From Candidatus Trichorickettsia mobilis (lineage in GTDB: Bacteria; Pseudomonadota; Alphaproteobacteria; Rickettsiales; Rickettsiaceae), in NCBI RefSeq assembly GCF_034366785.1, contig NZ_CP112932.1:1273839-1337838 (forward strand): a stretch of 64,000 bases of DNA. The letters are read 5' to 3'. The position numbers and the translations under genes were made by a program. A model generated the notes under the pieces. It made no database searches and was not told where the DNA came from. It saw only the letters and a list, made by a program, of their open reading frames with translations. Every line of letters begins with the position of its first letter. Within the stretch, counting starts at the first letter, position 1. Shown piece by piece: positions 39,925-48,276 of the stretch.

Positions 39925-41643
39925 TCATTTAGTATCATATACTAGTTTATATTTGGGAAAAATGATCGTTACCTTTGTCCCAACATTTGGTTGACTCTTG
40001 ATTAAAAATATTGCTTCATGAGCATCGAGCAGCATTTTTACTATGGGCAGACCAAGACCATATGAATCTATTAAATTATGATTCTTTTTTAAGATAATTC
40101 CGTGATTACTAAGAGCTATTTTTATCTCTTCTTCAGTCATGCCTATGCCTTGATCGATAATATCAAGCACCAAATCATTTGAGATAACTTTAATATCTAC
40201 AGTAATTATTGTTTCTTCGTTGGAATATTTTATGGCATTACTTAGTAAGTTATTCATTACTTGTATCATACGCCGGCTATCACAGATCAATTTAGGTAAT
40301 GAATCCATAATATTAAGATTTATTTTTATTTTCTTCTTATCAGCCCTTGCTTGATTAACATATATAGCTGTTTCAAGTATTTTGGTAATACTGGTAATAT
40401 CATTTACGATTTGAAACTTACCTTCAATAATCTGATTCTCATCTAGTATGTCAGTAATAAATTTTAATATTACTTCTGCACTTTGATGAATGCCTTTAGC
40501 ATAATCACAATATGTATCTGATAATGGGCCAAAATATTGTTTAATCATCGCTTCTGACCCAGTGGTAATAAATCCTAGAGGTGAGCGAATTTCATGAGCT
40601 GTAAAAGCTAGAAAATCAGATTTAGCTTTAGTAGCAAGATTTGCAGCAATAGTTGCTTGTTCTGCTTTTTCTCTTAAATAGGTTTCACGACGATAAATTG
40701 AGATTACAATCAACAGAAAAATAGAGACAAATACGGATACTTCAAGAAATTTTTTAATGACATCATCTAAAATATTGTTTTTTATTTCATCATCATCTAG
40801 GTTTACGATTAAGATAAAAGGTAGGTTTTTTATTTTTTTGATGTAATAATTTACTCCGCTAAGTACGTCTAAATATGCTATTTCTTGTTCTGTTTTATTA
40901 AAAAAATCAATACGCTCCAGTACTTCGTTTAAATAAGTTGAAATTACTCCATTATTATTAATAATATTATGAATTACTGGTTGAGATTGTACTATCACCG
41001 TATTTTTATTATCTAAAATAACAAAATTAGTATGATTCTCCTTACTAGTATTTAACCTACGAATTATGGTAGCTATATCATAGCTTAATATCATGTAACC
41101 AACATATTTATTATTTTCTGTGTTTTTAGTTCCTGCAATTAATTTAAGACTGTCATTTTTATAAGTAGTTTTACTCATGTAAAACATTATTTGTTCTTGA
41201 TCGCTTAATTCCTTAGTAACTGTTTGCATAAAATCCAACCTTCTTGGATGAGCAATGATCCCTTGAGCACTAGTGACAACTTCGCGGAAATTAACATCAA
41301 CCCAGCTATATTTACGCCATCCAAAGACAGTATTGAATTTTGCCAATTCGCCATAATCTTGTAATACTCTTTGAATATATTGTAAATTCATGTAATAGTT
41401 ACCCAACTTACGTGTTACAATATTCAAAAAATATGAGGAATAATTTAAATCGGTAGCAAAAACATTGGCTAGAAGTTCAGCTTCTGTCCTAATCACATAC
41501 ATGATATTTTGCTTTTTACTGGCATATATTCTGATACAATATATAAACATTACGATTAAAAATACTAAAGTTACAACAAATGTTATAATTCTAATGTTTA
41601 CATGATAATCAGTCGATTCTCTGTTTAGTTTAAAATCCATCAT
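39925..41643 (-). CDS. Membrane-bound sensor histidine kinase
   Basis: A 572-residue kinase from the ATG at 41643. The frame is open 31 codons further, but those residues ([20 protein letters not shown]) run into the cysS start region and look non-native. A membrane helix (about 15-36), an extracytoplasmic sensor domain of about 260 residues, and a second helix (about 300-320) precede a HisKA domain with AHEIRSPLGF (phospho-acceptor His near 352) and an HATPase domain with NNLLSNAIKYSN, DQGIGMTEEEI and YGLGLPIVKML. No receiver domain and no response-regulator gene are near, so it is an orphan here. The ligand is unknown. The start has no strong ribosome-binding site. Confidence 0.88.
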   Translation of the reverse strand: MMDFKLNRESTDYHVNIRIITFVVTLVFLIVMFIYCIRIYASKKQNIMYVIRTEAELLANVFATDLNYSSYFLNIVTRKLGNYYMNLQYIQRVLQDYGELAKFNTVFGWRKYSWVDVNFREVVTSAQGIIAHPRRLDFMQTVTKELSDQEQIMFYMSKTTYKNDSLKLIAGTKNTENNKYVGYMILSYDIATIIRRLNTSKENHTNFVILDNKNTVIVQSQPVIHNIINNNGVISTYLNEVLERIDFFNKTEQEIAYLDVLSGVNYYIKKIKNLPFILIVNLDDDEIKNNILDDVIKKFLEVSVFVSIFLLIVISIYRRETYLREKAEQATIAANLATKAKSDFLAFTAHEIRSPLGFITTGSEAMIKQYFGPLSDTYCDYAKGIHQSAEVILKFITDILDENQIIEGKFQIVNDITSITKILETAIYVNQARADKKKIKINLNIMDSLPKLICDSRRMIQVMNNLLSNAIKYSNEETIITVDIKVISNDLVLDIIDQGIGMTEEEIKIALSNHGIILKKNHNLIDSYGLGLPIVKMLLDAHEAIFLIKSQPNVGTKVTIIFPKYKLVYDTK

Positions 41644-41730
41644 TATAATCAACTTATGGTTTAACGCTAGTATAATGTCATAAATATTTAAACATATAAA
41701 ATTAAATATATAAATATATCTGAAAATAAA

Positions 41731-43107
41731 ATGCAACTATTTCTAAATAACACTAAAACCCGAACTAAAGAAGCATTTATCCCTATAAATAATAATTTGG
41801 TTAAAATGTATGTGTGTGGACCAACAGTATATGATCATCCGCATATTGGCAATGGTAGATCAGTAATTATCTATGATATTTTATATCGAATGTTGATTCA
41901 TCTTTTTGGCAAAGAGCAGGTAGTATATGTACGTAATATCACTGATGTTGATGATAAAATCATCGATCGTGCAATGGAGTTACAAATTAGCATCGAAGCT
42001 TTAACTAAACAAACTACTAAGGATTTCCATGAAGATATGGCTTATCTTCAATGTTTAAGTCCTAACATTGAGCCTATAGCTACTGAGCATATTGATTGTA
42101 TGATCGAGATTATTCAAAAGCTCATAGCTCTAGAAGTAGCTTATATTACGGATGATCATGTTTATTTTGATATAACTCGCAGTATAGATTATACCGAATT
42201 ATCAGGTCGTACTATTGATGAAATGATATATAATGTACGAGTTGCTGCAGATGAATCCAAAAAACATCCGGGAGATTTTGTGTTATGGAAACCAATGGCC
42301 GGTACTGATATATCAGCTAATTTCGATAGTCCTTGGGGACGTGGACGGCCAGGGTGGCATATTGAATGTTCAGCGATGAGTCACAAGTATCTTGGTGAAA
42401 ATTTTGATATTCATGGTGGTGGTGCTGATTTAATTTTTCCACATCATACTAATGAAATTGCACAAAGCAAATGTGCCTTTCCTGGTTCTAATTTTGCCAA
42501 TTATTGGGTACATAATGGATTTCTTACTGTTAATGGTGAGAAAATGAGTAAATCTTTAGGTAATTTTATTACCGTTCGTGATTTAATTATTAAGGGTGTA
42601 GATGGAGATACAATTCGTTTAGCATTACTCGGAGCACATTATCATAAGCCCTTAGATTTTAATGATCATACTCTTGCGAACGCCACCAAGATGTTAAATT
42701 ATTGGTATCGAGCGGTTGAAGGGGTATCATGTGACTCTTTATCAGAGGTACCATTAGACTTTATTGCCAGTTTACTAGATGATATGAATACACCTCTAGC
42801 TATTAAAATTATCAATGATTATGCAAAATTAACTTATTTATCAACTACTGATAGTGAGAAGAAGCTTAACGCCTCATCACTGCTGGCTTGTGCAAGATTT
42901 ATTGGTTTGATGAAAAAATCAGCAACTACATGGTTTAAACACGATATTAATGATGAAGCTATTATTAGTTTGATTAATCAACGTACTCAGGCCAAAAAAG
43001 ATAAAAACTGGCAACTTGCCGATCAAATACGTATGCAATTGCTACAGCAAGGAGTAGTATTAGCAGATAAAGCTGATGGTACCACAGATTGGTGGTATAC
43101 TCGGTAA
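41731..43107 (+). CDS. cysS: Cysteinyl-tRNA synthetase
   Basis: A 458-residue CysRS. The class I HIGH region reads [20 protein letters not shown]. Zinc ligands include the Cys of YVCGPT, the [10 protein letters not shown] block and an HHTNEIAQS motif; [11 protein letters not shown] is the KMSKS loop near residue 270. The C-terminal helical domain with anticodon-recognition features is complete. The start is the ATG giving MQLFLNN. It faces the sensor kinase head to head with about 90 bases between. The glycosylase gene follows its stop after one base. Confidence 0.97.
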   Translation: MQLFLNNTKTRTKEAFIPINNNLVKMYVCGPTVYDHPHIGNGRSVIIYDILYRMLIHLFGKEQVVYVRNITDVDDKIIDRAMELQISIEALTKQTTKDFHEDMAYLQCLSPNIEPIATEHIDCMIEIIQKLIALEVAYITDDHVYFDITRSIDYTELSGRTIDEMIYNVRVAADESKKHPGDFVLWKPMAGTDISANFDSPWGRGRPGWHIECSAMSHKYLGENFDIHGGGADLIFPHHTNEIAQSKCAFPGSNFANYWVHNGFLTVNGEKMSKSLGNFITVRDLIIKGVDGDTIRLALLGAHYHKPLDFNDHTLANATKMLNYWYRAVEGVSCDSLSEVPLDFIASLLDDMNTPLAIKIINDYAKLTYLSTTDSEKKLNASSLLACARFIGLMKKSATTWFKHDINDEAIISLINQRTQAKKDKNWQLADQIRMQLLQQGVVLADKADGTTDWWYTR

Positions 43108-43108
43108 T

Positions 43109-43633
43109 ATGGTTAGGATTGAGCAAGGATTTTTTGAAAATCATGTGGTGGAGGTGGCACAGGAGTTGCTTGGGAAGATACTAGTATTTCAACAATATCA
43201 GGGAATTATTATTGAAACTGAGGCTTATAGGGGTATGGATGATGAGGCTTCGCATGCATTCAAGGGACCGACTAATCGTGCTCGAATAATGTTTGGATCT
43301 CCAGGAGTAAGTTATGTGTACATGATTTACGGTATGTACCACTGTCTAAATATCGTTACCGAGCCTTTAGGGCAACCAAGTGCAGTTTTAATTCGTGGTC
43401 TTAAGCTATTATCACCATCTTCTTTGTTATTGGATGGTCCAGGAAAAATCTGCCGCACTCTGGGAATTAGCTTAACCCATAATGGTATTGATATAACTAC
43501 AAATGATGCATTGTATGTTTTAGATAATGATACAACTTCTCTTGTTGCCAACCAACAATTTATCGCCACAAAACGAATTGGTATTAACAAAGCTACGGAT
43601 AAATTATGGCGATTTATAGTCAAGGAGTTATAA
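43109..43633 (+). CDS. 3-methyladenine DNA glycosylase (AAG/MPG family)
   Basis: A 174-residue AAG-type glycosylase from the ATG at 43109, one base after the cysS stop; the open frame begins earlier (43076) but that part only overlaps cysS. Diagnostic blocks are ETEAYRGMDDEASHAFKGPT (with the catalytic Glu), RARIMFGSPGVSYVYMIYGM and YHCLNIVTE, then LLDGPGKICRTLGI. The family removes alkylated purines in base-excision repair. It is translationally coupled to cysS, so it probably shares its promoter. Length is normal for bacterial members. Confidence 0.94.
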   Translation: MVRIEQGFFENHVVEVAQELLGKILVFQQYQGIIIETEAYRGMDDEASHAFKGPTNRARIMFGSPGVSYVYMIYGMYHCLNIVTEPLGQPSAVLIRGLKLLSPSSLLLDGPGKICRTLGISLTHNGIDITTNDALYVLDNDTTSLVANQQFIATKRIGINKATDKLWRFIVKEL

Positions 43634-43651
43634 CTTAAGATTAAGTTCGTC

Positions 43652-43777
43652 CAAAACCTTAAGCCATACTTGCTAATCTCGAAAATATAAATTCTGCTCA
43701 AAGATCAATAAACCCCGCGCTGCTTGCTAACAAACTGCTGTTGATGGTAAAACTGAAGATTGATAATTGCCATGAAA
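43652..43777 (-). pseudogene. Duplicated 3' end of the class II aldolase gene
   Basis: Read on the minus strand the block gives NYQSSVLPSTAVC, a stop, QAARGLLIFEQNLYFRD, a stop and QVWLKVLDELN. This is a decayed copy of the C-terminal 40 residues of the aldolase whose own end lies at 46176-46310 ([15 protein letters not shown], then [21 protein letters not shown]). Base identity between the copies is high over about 125 bp. The copy has several stops and no start. A hairpin (AATTGCCATGA / TCATGGCAATT, 43765-43799) overlaps its upstream border. Confidence 0.85.
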
Positions 43778-43799
43778 TAATTGTAAAATCATGGCAATT
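43765..43799. terminator. 11-bp perfect stem-loop downstream of the glycosylase gene
   Basis: AATTGCCATGA (43765-43775) pairs exactly with TCATGGCAATT (43789-43799) around 13 bases. It lies between convergent genes (the plus-strand glycosylase and the minus-strand 419-residue protein) and could serve either direction. It overlaps the edge of the duplicated aldolase fragment, so it may mark the recombination point. Confidence 0.4.
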
Positions 43800-43842
43800 G
43801 ATTCTGCTAGCATTTTGGTTAGTATAATATTTTACACAATTG

Positions 43843-45102
43843 TTAGTACTCTAAATGATCGTCCTTTTGTTCTTCTCCTAATAAAGATGAAGCCACATCT
43901 GGATTATACTCACCAATATTTATATGTGCAATTCCCTCTAAACTTGAGATTTTTGTTATTTCTAATATTACTTCCTGTAGGTTAGTTTGAAGCAGTACTG
44001 CTATTATTGGAGATAAAGTAATATAACCTTGAAATGTTGTGCGTAATTCTGAATTTTGTTGTAAATTATCGATTAGTTGTTCCTTAAGTTCTGGATTGCC
44101 AGTGACAATATCTAGCAGTTGATCTATGCATGCAGGATATTTTTCATAAAATTCTAACGTTTTTATGTGTAGAGCTTGATCTTGTTCGCTAAACATACTC
44201 AAGCTATTCTTGCTATTAAGAACAAACTGATCTCCTTCTTTGTTATAGTTTGCTTTTAATATTTCAGGATCTACTATACTTAAACCTAAGCACTCTAATA
44301 ACATATGTCCTATATCGGTTTTAACTGTTTTTAGCTCACTTAGAGGTGATATTAGTTCTGGATTAATTTGTTCTATAAAATTTAGAGATTGTTCTATATT
44401 TTTAGCTGTTTCATGAGACTGCTGCATCATATTTATAAACTCGCTAGTAACATCTTCTTTTAAAGCTGCAAACTGCTCCTTTCCTAAGCATTCTTTTATA
44501 TCCATTAAATGCTCTGTAATTTTTGGATTAAGCTTGAATAGATCATTGGCAATAATACAAGCAAAAATTTCTTCTAATTTTTGTACACCAAGTTTATATT
44601 CATTATATAACTTGAACATATAAGTTAGACTATCTAATAAAGGGGGGCTAGTAAAATATACCTTATAATCTATGTCTGCTCCAACAATTATAAGTTTTTT
44701 AGCTAGTGTGGTTATGTTATCCCATGTCTCCAGGCTACTATCGTTTATTTCAGTAATTTTTGGTTTTAGTAAGATTAACTTATGATTAAACCCTCGAAAG
44801 CATGTTCCAAATTCGATTCTAAATATGTCAATTATATTACTTAAATATTCATTGCATAGGTAGCCATCACTTTCCTCATTTTCTAGAAACTGTTTAACCT
44901 GTTTAACTTTAGCTTGTATAGAGGTTTCATCTTTTACAAGATTAGTAATATAATCAGCAAGAGCAGTATTACTATAACCATAATTTGTATTATGTGTATC
45001 ATCTTCATAATAATTGGTATTGAGATAACCATTAGCCGCATCATCTTGTAGTTGTATAGAATTTACTAACCTACGATTACCACTATCAATATCATTTTTC
45101 AT
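43843..45102 (-). CDS. Large hypothetical protein, candidate host-interaction factor
   Basis: A 419-residue soluble protein that I do not recognise. It has no signal peptide and no membrane helix. Residues 1-45 are polar and Asn/Tyr/Asp-rich (NTNYYEDDTHNTNYGYSN), followed by about 370 residues of predicted helix. One stretch near 130-150 (LAKKLIIVGADIDYKV, then PPLLDSLTYMF) recalls an ankyrin-like repeat, but no regular series follows. It ends in an acidic tail. A disordered, polar N-terminus followed by helical repeats suits secreted effectors of intracellular bacteria, but this is only an inference. A perfect 52-bp palindrome lies 57 bases upstream of its start. Confidence 0.6.
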   Translation of the reverse strand: MKNDIDSGNRRLVNSIQLQDDAANGYLNTNYYEDDTHNTNYGYSNTALADYITNLVKDETSIQAKVKQVKQFLENEESDGYLCNEYLSNIIDIFRIEFGTCFRGFNHKLILLKPKITEINDSSLETWDNITTLAKKLIIVGADIDYKVYFTSPPLLDSLTYMFKLYNEYKLGVQKLEEIFACIIANDLFKLNPKITEHLMDIKECLGKEQFAALKEDVTSEFINMMQQSHETAKNIEQSLNFIEQINPELISPLSELKTVKTDIGHMLLECLGLSIVDPEILKANYNKEGDQFVLNSKNSLSMFSEQDQALHIKTLEFYEKYPACIDQLLDIVTGNPELKEQLIDNLQQNSELRTTFQGYITLSPIIAVLLQTNLQEVILEITKISSLEGIAHINIGEYNPDVASSLLGEEQKDDHLEY

Positions 45103-45158
45103 TTTTCCCTCAATTTAATTCTATTTATTAAATTATAGATATTATTTTAGCTTTCGTC

Positions 45159-45210
45159 AAGCATTATTAATATAATTATATAAATTTATATAATTATATT
45201 AATAATGCTT
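45159..45210. repeat. Perfect 52-bp palindrome
   Basis: From AAGCATTATTAATATAATTA at 45159 the sequence is its own exact reverse complement up to 45210, with no unpaired centre (centre between 45184 and 45185). It lies just upstream of the 419-residue gene on the minus strand. Such a long perfect palindrome is rare; it may act as a strong cruciform or hairpin. Confidence 0.9.
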
Positions 45211-45273
45211 AAGTATCTAGGGGTCTGGCAAACTGCAGATGTATGATATATACACTAGTCTTATTAACGCACT

Positions 45274-45369
45274 CGATGTCATTCCCAGCAACGGCGGGAA
45301 ATCTAGGAATAAAAGCCTCAAATGCTTAAGATGTACGCTGGATTCCCGCCGTTGCTAGGAATGACATCG
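45274..45369. repeat. Inverted repeat with 27-bp arms, CGATGTCATTCC ends
   Basis: The left arm (45274-45300) begins CGATGTCATTCCCAGCAACG; the right arm (45343-45369) is its reverse complement with one mismatch. The 42-base centre is unpaired. The ATGTCATTCC...GGAATGACAT ends resemble those of the hairpins at 15.4, 21.8 and 45.5 kb. Confidence 0.85.
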
Positions 45370-45500
45370 TGTAAGCAGTTTGTTACAAACTCACCATCTG
45401 TATAGCTGATACAGTAAAGGTTTGTCGAGAACGTTAATAAATACAATGATTAATTTAAATGGTTAGTTTTATATGTGACCTAATTTTTATCGCAACGACT

Positions 45501-45615
45501 GTCATCCCGAACCATGCCTTGAACTTGTTTCACGGGTTGTTTCGGAATCTCATCAGGACTGCATAAGATCCCGAAACAACCCGTGAAACAAGTTCAGGGC
45601 ATGGTTCAGAATGAC
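45501..45615. repeat. Long hairpin with 50-bp arms
   Basis: The left arm (45501-45550, starting GTCATCCCGAACCATGCCTT) and the right arm (45566-45615, ending GGTTCAGAATGAC) pair over 50 bp with about four mismatches around a 15-base loop. It shares the words GTCATCCCGAA, GAACTTGTTTC and TTTCGGGATC with the shorter hairpin at 21759-21795. A transcript through it would form a very stable stem. Confidence 0.85.
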
Positions 45616-45802
45616 GGCTTCTAGAACAGTCATAAAGTGAAATGAATTCAGTAAACTTCTATAAAAAATTATGCTAATTCAACTCCAATCACTAAATCTA
45701 TTTGAGGAATAGAGCTCACGAAATTTTGGGGTAATAATTCTTGGCCTTCAAGTTAAACTAGTATAATATATATATTAATTTATAGACTTCACTTCTCTTA
45801 GG

Positions 45803-45944
45803 GGTTGTCAGATCAGTAGATATAAGAGAGGAATTTTTAGAAAAAACGAAGGCGAGCACCGCAAGCAGTCTCTTGTTTGTTGCAGAGCTTCGCCTGCGTT
45901 TTGAGTGAGCAAAATTACCACTTAGATCTACTGATCTGACAGCC
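45803..45944. repeat. Inverted repeat with 19-bp arms and an RPE-like centre
   Basis: GGTTGTCAGATCAGTAGAT (45803-45821) and ATCTACTGATCTGACAGCC (45926-45944) are reverse complements with one mismatch. The centre holds CGAAGGCGAGCACCGCAAGC and GCTTCGCCTGCG, similar to the core of the RPE-type copies (GTGAGCACCGC). It may be a member of that family or a composite. Confidence 0.7.
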
Positions 45945-46047
45945 TCTTACGTCTAGTACCTAATTCTACGTGACTGTTCGCGGATTTTAAAATTGCACGT
46001 GGATGTACCGTGCTCATGCTCATGCCGTCTGGGCTTAGGAGTGCGCA

Positions 46048-46129
46048 AAGCCCGAAGCAATCCAGAAATCAGCTAAAGGGTTGATAAAGACTGGATTGCC
46101 ACGCGAACCAAAGGTTCGCTCGCAATGAC
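46048..46129. repeat. Interspersed repeat, second copy of the 21.9-kb type
   Basis: From AAGCCCGAAGCAATCCAG to TTCGCTCGCAATGAC, with CTGGATTGCCACGCGAACC inside. Words, order and spacing match 21895-21973, while the middle differs. It lies 47 bases from the end of the aldolase pseudogene. Confidence 0.75.
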
Positions 46130-46175
46130 GATTTTTTAAAACTTGTGGACGTTTACAATTCCACTAAATTGACAA

Positions 46176-46897
46176 CTATAACTGAATATCATGCTTATCC
46201 AAAACCCTAAGCCATGCTTGCCAATCTCGAAAACCTAAATTCTGCTCAAAGGTCAATAAATCCTGCACTGCTTGCTGACAAACTGTTGTTGATGGTAAAA
46301 CTAAAGATTGATAATTGCCATTAAATAGGCTTTGTGTTTTACAGGCTTGTTCTAGATGATAAGTGTAAAACATGGTTTCATGAATAGTGCGACCTGAGGT
46401 AATTACACCATGATTACGTAAAAACATTACGTAATTTTTTTGTAAATCTTGTACTAGATCAGCTCCATGTTGCAGTTGATCTAGGGCTAATGAATTATAG
46501 TTATGATACGAAACTCTATTATAGAAATGTAGTGCCCATTGACTGATAGGTAATAGCCCTTCTTTTATTGCAGATACTGCAACGGTAGCTGGACTGGAGT
46601 ATGGATATGAAAAATAGCATTAATGTCAGTTCGTGCCTGATAAATACAGCCATGGATGACATATCCTGTTTTATTATATTGCTCTTCGTAACCATCAATT
46701 ACTGTGCCATCAAGATTTACTGTTAAGAGATTAGCTACTGTTACTTCTTCAAAACGTAAACCAAATGGATAAATATAATAAAAATCTGCTCCTTCGGGTC
46801 TTGCCGACAAATGTGTATAAGTATGATCATCAAGCTGTAGCATTGATAGAATACGATAAGCAGCAGCAAGGTTGTATTTTATATCGTGAATAGTCAT
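46176..46897 (-). pseudogene. Class II aldolase/adducin-family protein, frameshifted
   Basis: The first part (from the ATG at 46897, [10 protein letters not shown]) has the aldolase II core: [19 protein letters not shown], a [20 protein letters not shown] segment and the metal-binding HIHTP. The frame then breaks. The rest, in another frame, continues [20 protein letters not shown], and further on [20 protein letters not shown] with the third His, down to the stop at 46176. The break is a tandem copy of TCCAG (plus strand CTGGACTGGA at 46589-46598); removing one copy restores one open frame of about 240 residues. Without slippage the product is a truncated fragment. The thiolase gene ends at 46914, so they were probably one operon. 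Confidence 0.88.
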
Positions 46898-46913
46898 GAT
46901 TTGTTCGTGGATT

Positions 46914-48092
46914 TCATCTGCTAACACACATGGCTATTCCCATTCCACCGCCGATACAAAGTGTTGCCAGTCCTTTTTTAGCTTGACGAGCAATCATGCC
47001 ATTGATTAATGTCACTAGCACTCTTGCTCCACTGGCACCAATAGGATGACCAAGGGCTATTGCTCCGCCGTTGACGTTAACTTTATTTAAATCCCATTCT
47101 AGTTGTTGATTAACATAAATTGCTTGAGCGGCAAAAGCTTCATTGCATTCAATTAAATCGAGATCATTAACGTGCCAACCGGCTTTTGCTAAAGCTTTTT
47201 TTGCTGCCGGAACGGGGCCGGTACCCATGATACTAGGATCTACCCCAGCCTCAGCAAAAGATACTATTCGCACTAAAGGAGTTAGATTATGTTTTTTGAT
47301 GGCAGCTTCAGAAGCTAGCATCATTACTGCTGCGCCATCATTAATAGTTGAAGCATTACCAGCTGTGACAGTACCATTTGGATCAAATGCCGGACGTAGC
47401 TTTGCTAGCGCTTCAATATTGCTATCAACTCTTATACCTTCATCATGATTAAATATTATATTTTGTTTTTTTACATTAATTTCTATTGGTACAATCTCAT
47501 CTTGAAAATGTCCAGACTTTTGTGCTTGCGCTGCTTTCTGATGCGATAACAGTGCAAACTCATCTTGCATCTGCCTAGTAATATTAAATTTTTTAGCAAT
47601 ATTTTCAGCGGTAATGCCCATTAAACTGCCGAAAAATACATCTGTTAATCCGTCATACTGCATTAAATCAATCATATTAATAGATCCTAGTTTAGTACCG
47701 GCTCTAATGTAAGCTCCATGAAAGCCAAGTGACATATTTTCTTGGCCACCGGCAAGAATAACCTCTCCATTACCTAGAGCTATCGATTGTGCTGCCAAAC
47801 ATACAGTTTTTAAACCAGAACCACATACTTTGTTTACCGTAAAAGCTGGTACTTCTTGTGGGATGCCCGCAAGCATTGATGTTTGCCTTGCCGGATTTTG
47901 ACCAGCGCCACCAGTTAGTACTTGACCCATAATCACTTCATCAATAGCGTTAGGGACTATGGCACTTGAACGCAATATTGATTTGACCACTGCTGACCCA
48001 AGTTCCGGTGCAGTTAAATTTTTTAAGCTTGATAATAAAGAACCAACGGCGGTTCTTTTTGCATGGGTAATATATACTGCTTGATTATTCAT
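46914..48092 (-). CDS. Acetyl-CoA acetyltransferase (thiolase)
   Basis: A 392-residue thiolase from the ATG at 48092 ([17 protein letters not shown]), which has a strong GGAGGAAA ribosome-binding site. The frame is open 53 codons further, but that part is encoded by an RPE-type repeat and is unlike any thiolase. Catalytic residues are seen in [14 protein letters not shown] (Cys near 89), [25 protein letters not shown] (His) and [10 protein letters not shown] (Cys). It condenses two acetyl-CoA to acetoacetyl-CoA, the entry to both the mevalonate pathway (57.8-63.1 kb) and polyhydroxybutyrate. A PHA-synthase-like gene lies immediately upstream. Confidence 0.95.
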   Translation of the reverse strand: MNNQAVYITHAKRTAVGSLLSSLKNLTAPELGSAVVKSILRSSAIVPNAIDEVIMGQVLTGGAGQNPARQTSMLAGIPQEVPAFTVNKVCGSGLKTVCLAAQSIALGNGEVILAGGQENMSLGFHGAYIRAGTKLGSINMIDLMQYDGLTDVFFGSLMGITAENIAKKFNITRQMQDEFALLSHQKAAQAQKSGHFQDEIVPIEINVKKQNIIFNHDEGIRVDSNIEALAKLRPAFDPNGTVTAGNASTINDGAAVMMLASEAAIKKHNLTPLVRIVSFAEAGVDPSIMGTGPVPAAKKALAKAGWHVNDLDLIECNEAFAAQAIYVNQQLEWDLNKVNVNGGAIALGHPIGASGARVLVTLINGMIARQAKKGLATLCIGGGMGIAMCVSR

Positions 48093-48094
48093 TA

Positions 48095-48237
48095 GACTTT
48101 CCTCCAAATTCTCTGGTAGTGGTAATTTTGTTGTCAAAATTTGCCTGTGCTCCTCACGTACAAGTAGTACGCTGCGGTGCTTGTCCATAATTTCTCTTAA
48201 AACTTCCTCACTACCAGAGAGTTTGGAAGGAAGTCTA
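48095..48237. repeat. RPE-type palindromic element before the thiolase gene
   Basis: Inverted ends (ACTTTCCTCCAAATTCTCTG near 48088 and CAGAGAGTTTGGAAGGAAGT near 48215-48234) enclose TGCTCCTCACGTAC, AGTACGCTGCGGTGCTTGTC and a TCTCTTAAAACTTCCTCA flank. The same series occurs inside glyS (17401-17537). Here the copy lies directly upstream of the thiolase start and extends its frame artificially; part of the ribosome-binding site comes from the element's end. Confidence 0.75.
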
Positions 48238-48276
48238 TTGCTGTTCCTCAAAAGGAAGTCTATTGCTGTTCCTCAA
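48227..48276. repeat. 25-bp tandem duplication at the 3' end of the PhaC-like gene
   Basis: AAGGAAGTCTATTGCTGTTC begins at 48227 and again at 48252, each copy running through CCTCAA. The second copy contains the stop codon of the PhaC-like gene (48260-48262). The first copy abuts the RPE-type element, so the duplication could be the target-site trace of its insertion. Confidence 0.8.

Larger units (their letters stand above)
45211..46175. other. Gene-free stretch packed with inverted repeats
   Basis: About 965 bases between the 419-residue gene and the aldolase pseudogene contain no reading frame that I can support. Instead there are, in order, a 27-bp-arm repeat (45274-45369), a 50-bp-arm hairpin (45501-45615), a 19-bp-arm repeat with an RPE-like centre (45803-45944), and an interspersed repeat (46048-46129). 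Each is listed separately. The rest is AT-rich filler. Confidence 0.75.

Noticed and set aside
41643..41736. 31-residue N-terminal extension of the sensor kinase
   Set aside because: It would overlap the start of cysS on the other strand, and the residues resemble translated AT-rich spacer.
45159..45210. Replication origin at the perfect palindrome
   Set aside because: No DnaA-box cluster, dnaA, hemE or other origin-linked gene lies near; the palindrome alone is not evidence.
48092..48251. 53-residue N-terminal extension of the thiolase
   Set aside because: It is encoded by a palindromic repeat, and the ATG at 48092 has a strong ribosome-binding site and the normal thiolase start.
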